Below are positions 5,758 through 9,047 of a stretch of DNA of 9,047 nt, piece by piece. A model generated the notes under the pieces. It was not told the origin of the DNA. It worked only from the letters and a program-made list of their open reading frames with translations, and did no database searches. Made by a program: the position numbers and the translations under genes. Origin of the DNA: Pseudomonadota bacterium (lineage in GTDB: Bacteria > Pseudomonadota > Alphaproteobacteria > Rhizobiales > Rhizobiaceae); assembly GCA_023393575.1 (NCBI GenBank), contig JAEWKX010000049.1, forward strand, positions 1 to 9,047, written 5' to 3'. Every line of letters starts with the position of its first letter. Positions within the stretch are counted from its first letter, which is position 1.

Positions 5758-6767
5758 GGACCCTTTACGGGATACAATACCTCCGGGCTGCCGCCGCCTT
5801 GGCGGTGGTCGTATTCCATGCCGCAGAACGAAATGACCTGCACTTCGCGATAGGTGCGGCAGGCGTCGATGTCTTCTTCGTCGTCAGTGGCTTCATCATG
5901 ACGGCGATCAGCGACCAGCGTCCCATGGCGCCTGTGGCCTTCCTGCGGGACAGGCTGCTGCGCATCGCCCCCAGCTATTGGATCGTTACCGGAATAATGG
6001 TCTTCGGCGCCCTCGTCGGGCTGTTTCCGAACCTCCGGTTGGACCTTGGGCATGTCGTGGGATCGTTTCTGTTCGTTCCTGTCCCCTCGCCGAACGGCGG
6101 CCATCTGTGGCCCGTCCTGGTGCAGGGATGGACGCTGAACTACGAGATGTTCTTCTATCTCCTGTTTGCCGCCTCTCTTCTCCTACGGCCCCGCCTCCGG
6201 CTGCCGTTTCTTCTGGCTATCCTCGCTATCATCGTTGCGGCAGGCATTCTGCTGCCCGCCGAAAACCCACGGGCACGTTTCTACACTGAGCCTCTTGTTC
6301 TGGAATTCGCCGCAGGCGCCCTTCTGGCGAAGTTGCGGACGAGGGGCTATCTGCCCCCGCCGCCTGTCGGATCGCTGCTTGCCTGCGTGTCCATCGCGGG
6401 CTTCGCCGCCGTTCATTTCCTCAAGCTGGAATTCGATGCGCTGACCTGCGGACCGCTGGCGACGGCACTGGTGGCGGGCGTCCTCTCTATCGAGAGCGGA
6501 GGCCGACTTCCACGAATACCAGGTGCAACCTATCTCGGCGATGCCTCCTATTCCATCTATCTCTGGCACACGTTGGCTATCTCCGTCGTCATGAAGGCGG
6601 GCGCCGCGGCTGGCATACCCGCCTTGGCGATCGCCGCCGTCGGCGTCATCGCGGGCATCATCGTCGGAGCGATGGCCTATGAGTGCGTGGAGAAACCGCT
6701 TCGGAGCCTCGTCAAGGGGCGGCCTTCGTTCTTGTGGCGCAACACGGTCAGGCGGACAGCCCCTTAG
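5754..6767 (+). CDS. exoZ: ExoZ, membrane acyltransferase (acyltransferase family 3), probable succinoglycan O-acetyltransferase
   Basis: This 337-residue integral membrane acyltransferase adds acetyl groups to the growing repeat unit; in S. meliloti ExoZ acetylates a glucose of succinoglycan. The opening IQYLRAAAALAVVVFH (7-22) carries the conserved arginine R11 and catalytic-type histidine H22. GVDVFFVVSGFIM (37-49) is the family signature. RLLRIAPSYW (67-76), GWTLNYEMFFY (125-135), SYSIYLWHT (265-273) and VEKPL (312-316) follow in the family's normal order, with about ten membrane segments. The ATG overlaps the exoQ stop by four bases and has GGAG 9 nt upstream (5741-5744), so translation is probably coupled. 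The last 20 nt overlap the end of the convergent oxidoreductase gene, and CCCCTTAGGGG (6760-6770) straddles the stop. The acetyl donor and exact acceptor are inferred from the family. Confidence 0.9.
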   Translation: MRTLYGIQYLRAAAALAVVVFHAAERNDLHFAIGAAGVDVFFVVSGFIMTAISDQRPMAPVAFLRDRLLRIAPSYWIVTGIMVFGALVGLFPNLRLDLGHVVGSFLFVPVPSPNGGHLWPVLVQGWTLNYEMFFYLLFAASLLLRPRLRLPFLLAILAIIVAAGILLPAENPRARFYTEPLVLEFAAGALLAKLRTRGYLPPPPVGSLLACVSIAGFAAVHFLKLEFDALTCGPLATALVAGVLSIESGGRLPRIPGATYLGDASYSIYLWHTLAISVVMKAGAAAGIPALAIAAVGVIAGIIVGAMAYECVEKPLRSLVKGRPSFLWRNTVRRTAP

Positions 6768-8391
6768 GGGGCAACCCGGCCTCCGTCCCTTCGGGCATCA
6801 AAACCGAGGCCAGCCGCTCTCCCAGCCGTAGCGCCAGGGCGACCGCCGGCAGAGTGGGATTGGCGTGCCCCCCTGTGGAAAACACGCCGGCGCCCGCGAC
6901 ATGAAGGTTTTCCAGATCATGAACCCGGCAATGCCGGTCGACCACGCCGTCTCGGGGATCCTGCGACATCCGGATATGCCCGATCTGATGATAGCCGTCG
7001 AAGGCCTGATCTGACACCGCCTTCGCGCGCATCGCGGGATCGGGATGAAGATATTCCAGCCATCCGGCGTTCCTGTGGCGCAGCCAGGCGTCCAGAATCT
7101 CATGGCAACGCAACACGGAGGCCACGTCCTCGTCAGTCACGCGGTAATCCACCGAAAGCATGCCCCCTTCCGCACCATCACGAATGGTAACCCGGCTTTC
7201 AGGGTCAGGCATCTGCTCCGCATGATAACGCAGAAGATAGCGGCCTGCGGGATTTTCCAACGCGGAATTCGCGGATCGGTAGATCCGGTACAGAGAACGG
7301 AAAAATGCCCGGAAAGAGGTGCTTCCGGGGCCTATGTTGCGCAGATGCCTCGACAGTTCCCCTGATCGGTCAGCTCGCGATCGCGGTGCGAGGCCTCGCG
7401 ACAGAAAACGGTAGGTGCCGGAGAGGGCAAGCAGGAGATAGAGAAGGGAAAGCGTTCCGGATCCATGGGAAGGATCGGATATCGACATCGGATCGAGCCA
7501 GAACACCGCATTCAGGAGCCGTTCCCGCATCTGGCGCTGCGGTGAAACCTGCAACCGACGCCGGTACCGTCCTCCTTGCCGGCCCGAGGTGAACGACAGG
7601 GCCTGCAGGAGAGCCTTGTCGTTCACCTGGACAACAGCGATGTAGCCGGTCAGATGACCTTGATAGTAGCGGCCGAGAGGACCTTCCGGACCGCCGAGTT
7701 TCCGTGGATGCCGCTTCTGCAGCGAGAGAAGCATCCGCACGGTCTCCAATCCTCCCGCGGCGAGTACGAACTGCCTTGCCCGGACCGTCCTTGAACGGCC
7801 GGCATGCTTGACGTGCAAACTCTCCACATATTGTCCGTCCGGACCGAGATCGATGTCGAGGACGACTGCCTCGGAGACTATGATCACCCGCTCCGACCGC
7901 CTGAGTCTTTCCTCATAGACGCGTCCCAGCGCAGGGCTCCTGCTCCACCACTCCACGGCATCCGTGAGAATGTCTTCGGCCTGATCTTGGGAGTTGCGGT
8001 CGAAAGCTGCGGAGCCACACTGAAGAAACTCCGCAGCCTCCGGGTAGTGCTTGCTCATCTCGCTATGCTGGATAGGCCAGCCGGGAGGGGGGACCTGATC
8101 CCTCGGCTGGAAGTCGATGTCATCGTAGGGAACGCAGCGCCCGCCCCACAGCGCCGACGTTCCACCCAAGCCCCGGTGGCTGGCATCTCCGGGCGATGCG
8201 TGATTTCGTGTGAGGAAACCGGTGGCGGCGGGGCCGGGCACATTCCGCCCATGCGTGGTGCCTGCCTCGAGAAGAAGAACGGTTCTGCCGAGCGATTCCA
8301 GCTTGAAAGCGAGGGAAAGCCCGACAGGCCCCGCCCCGACTATGCATACATCAGCGTTGCAGAGCGGCACATCGGCATCAGAGACGATCAT
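6748..8391 (-). CDS. GMC-family FAD-dependent oxidoreductase, substrate unknown
   Basis: This 547-residue flavoprotein belongs to the glucose-methanol-choline oxidoreductase family. The FAD-binding fold is explicit: GAGPVG (19-24) is the dinucleotide-binding loop, LLLEAG (39-44) ends the second strand with E42 for the ribose, and GLGGTSALWGGR (74-85) is the second flavin-contact segment. The C-terminal domain has YHQIGHIRM (467-475), whose H468 is at the usual catalytic histidine, then DGVVDRHCRVHDLENLHVAGAGVF and GGHANPT (507-513), with N511 as the likely partner residue. There is no signal peptide, so it is probably cytoplasmic. Relatives oxidise alcohols or sugars; the substrate cannot be read here. 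It takes the place of exoB after exoZ and converges on exoZ with a 20-nt overlap. The ATG at 8389-8391 has only a weak GAGA upstream, but the fold begins shortly after it. A role in EPS is speculative. Confidence 0.85.
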   Translation of the reverse strand: MIVSDADVPLCNADVCIVGAGPVGLSLAFKLESLGRTVLLLEAGTTHGRNVPGPAATGFLTRNHASPGDASHRGLGGTSALWGGRCVPYDDIDFQPRDQVPPPGWPIQHSEMSKHYPEAAEFLQCGSAAFDRNSQDQAEDILTDAVEWWSRSPALGRVYEERLRRSERVIIVSEAVVLDIDLGPDGQYVESLHVKHAGRSRTVRARQFVLAAGGLETVRMLLSLQKRHPRKLGGPEGPLGRYYQGHLTGYIAVVQVNDKALLQALSFTSGRQGGRYRRRLQVSPQRQMRERLLNAVFWLDPMSISDPSHGSGTLSLLYLLLALSGTYRFLSRGLAPRSRADRSGELSRHLRNIGPGSTSFRAFFRSLYRIYRSANSALENPAGRYLLRYHAEQMPDPESRVTIRDGAEGGMLSVDYRVTDEDVASVLRCHEILDAWLRHRNAGWLEYLHPDPAMRAKAVSDQAFDGYHQIGHIRMSQDPRDGVVDRHCRVHDLENLHVAGAGVFSTGGHANPTLPAVALALRLGERLASVLMPEGTEAGLPPKGLSA

Positions 8392-8396
8392 CTATC

Positions 8397-8600
8397 TCAA
8401 ATCTCGCAATCTATCGGTGGATAGCGGCATACGTCGAAGCTATCCGTTTCGACCATGAAATGAAGCCACTCCTGCTTGCAATCGTGACGATGGCCCGTAA
8501 CGACCTTTTCTTTTCCGCCTTCCGCCACAGCTTGTCTTGACCACTCGCGGATGGAGAAGGGCTTGAGTTTCAACAATGATGAAGATAGGTGTGACGTCAC
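8397..8600 (-). CDS. Doubtful 67-residue hypothetical ORF upstream of the oxidoreductase
   Basis: A GTG-initiated frame ends in TGA 5 nt before the oxidoreductase ATG, a spacing that would suit an operon partner. The product is mostly polar and includes IREWSRQAV and a cysteine-containing C-terminal third. I recognise no domain, signal peptide or membrane helix. The possible ribosome site (GAGGGG) is rather far, 10 nt from the GTG. An in-frame stop at 8691-8693 limits any longer version to about 97 residues. It could be a small real gene, a remnant of a longer one, or chance. Confidence 0.2.
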   Translation of the reverse strand: MTSHLSSSLLKLKPFSIREWSRQAVAEGGKEKVVTGHRHDCKQEWLHFMVETDSFDVCRYPPIDCEI

Positions 8601-8666
8601 CAGGCCGGGCCCCTCTGGCAGCCTATCGGCTGCGATGTCGGACTGGAAAGATTTCCACGAAGGTGC

Positions 8667-8745
8667 CCGGTTGTGATCAGATAACGCCGCTCAGGATTGC
8701 TTCCTTCGATCTGTGGAAGAAGATCGATCCTGACGCCGTAACCGG
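8667..8745 (+). other. Nested stem structure in the leader of the terC-like gene, possible cis-regulatory RNA
   Basis: Three nested complementary pairs fit one fold. CCGGTT (8667-8672) pairs with AACCGG (8740-8745), TCAGGA (8691-8696) with TCCTGA (8728-8733), and TCGATCT (8706-8712) with AGATCGA (8721-8727) under an 8-base loop. The last pair ends 29 nt before the ATG, close enough to affect the ribosome site. TerC-type genes are often controlled by the manganese riboswitch yybP-ykoY, but its conserved GGGGAGUAG loop is absent. Another RNA switch, a leader hairpin, or chance pairing are all open. Confidence 0.35.
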
Positions 8746-8774
8746 TGCATCCACTCAAAAGGATAGGGTGCAAA

Positions 8775-9047
8775 ATGGGTGAACTCATAACGCAGGAGGC
8801 ACTGACCGCCTTCCTGCAGGTCATCATGATCGACCTTGTACTGGCCGGCGACAACGCGATCGTCATCGGCCTGGCTGCCGCGGGTCTGCCGAAGGAACAG
8901 CGTAACAAGGCCATTCTTATCGGCATCATCGCGGCAACCGTGCTCAGGATCGGTTTCGCTGCCGCCACGACGCAGTTGCTGCAGATCGTCGGCCTGCTTC
9001 TCGCCGGCGGCATTCTGCTCCTCTGGGTATGCTGGAAGATGTGGCGC
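8775..9047 (+). CDS. TerC-family integral membrane protein, N-terminal 91 residues (partial)
   Basis: The frame runs from ATG at 8775 to the window edge. After a short amphipathic start, the first membrane helix carries the family hallmark IDLVLAGDNAIVIGLA (residues 19-34), with acidic and polar residues (D20, D26, N27) buried in the membrane. PKEQRNKAI is the cytoplasmic loop. ILIGIIAATVLRIGFA (47-62) is the second helix and IVGLLLAGGILLLWVCWKMW (71-90) the third, matching the opening of TerC/YjbE-type proteins. Members have been linked to metal handling, including manganese export and metalation of secreted proteins, and to tellurite resistance; the role here is unknown. AGGG (8765-8768) lies 6 nt before the ATG. 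The gene diverges from the oxidoreductase and is probably a separate unit from the exo cluster. Confidence 0.85.
   Translation, partial: MGELITQEALTAFLQVIMIDLVLAGDNAIVIGLAAAGLPKEQRNKAILIGIIAATVLRIGFAAATTQLLQIVGLLLAGGILLLWVCWKMWR

Larger units (their letters stand above)
8392..8774. promoter_or_regulatory. Intergenic region between the oxidoreductase and terC-like genes
   Basis: This stretch of 383 bp between divergent genes holds no confidently recognised gene. The left half (8397-8600) carries a doubtful 67-codon reading frame on the minus strand. The right half (8591-8745) has successive inverted repeats: GTGACGTCAC (8591-8600), GCAGCC/GGCTGC (8618-8623, 8628-8633), TGGAAA/TTTCCA (8644-8649, 8652-8657) and the nested stems described separately. 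I found no convincing -35/-10 pair for either flanking gene. Confidence 0.5.

Noticed and set aside
8601..8774. yybP-ykoY manganese riboswitch before the terC-like gene
   Set aside because: The conserved GGGGAGUAG loop and its partner loop are not present anywhere in the leader; only generic stems are seen.
8576..8782. Plus-strand 68-codon frame overlapping the terC-like start
   Set aside because: It has no recognisable domain, spans the stem-rich leader and overlaps the well-supported terC-like start in another frame.

Overview
The window is a high-GC chromosomal segment from an alphaproteobacterium, most likely a member of the Rhizobiales (Hyphomicrobiales). The main evidence is gene order. 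A pyruvyltransferase-like C-terminus (exoV), a family 2 glycosyltransferase (exoU) and a small two-helix membrane protein (exoX) are followed by exoY, exoF, exoQ and exoZ. From memory, this is the same order and set of orientations as this part of the succinoglycan (EPS I) cluster of Sinorhizobium meliloti. The genus cannot be resolved from the sequence alone.

Layout: (1) 2-367 (+), the 3' end of a probable exoV. It converges on exoU and overlaps it by 10 nt. (2) 358-1714 (-), exoX followed by exoU. (3) 1715-2411, a divergent regulatory region of about 700 bp. It holds a probable exoX promoter, a run of inverted repeats including a perfect 18-bp palindrome, and a strongly AT-rich block. (4) 2412-6767 (+), exoY-exoF-exoQ-exoZ. 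A strong hairpin lies between exoY and exoF, and exoF-exoQ-exoZ are tightly packed or overlapping. (5) 6748-8391 (-), a GMC-family flavin oxidoreductase whose end overlaps exoZ by 20 nt. It stands where S. meliloti has exoB. (6) 8392-8774, an intergenic region whose right half forms several nested hairpins. (7) 8775-9047 (+), the start of a TerC-family membrane protein, cut by the window edge.

How the genes work together (inferred from the families): ExoY, with ExoF, starts each repeat unit by loading a sugar-1-phosphate (galactose in S. meliloti) onto undecaprenyl phosphate. ExoU adds a late sugar of the side chain. ExoV would add pyruvate and ExoZ acetate. ExoQ polymerises the flipped units, and ExoF, an outer-membrane polysaccharide export (OPX) protein, helps export the chain. 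ExoX restrains the first step through ExoY. Its divergent position lets one shared region set the ExoX:ExoY ratio, so the unusual structure of that region is the most interesting part of the window. The GMC oxidoreductase and the TerC protein have no obvious role in the polysaccharide pathway.

I found no RNA genes, insertion sequences, CRISPR arrays or phage genes, and no clearly novel multi-gene system. The novelty lies in non-coding structure: the phased inverted repeats before exoY, the exoY-exoF hairpin and the structured leader of the terC-like gene.
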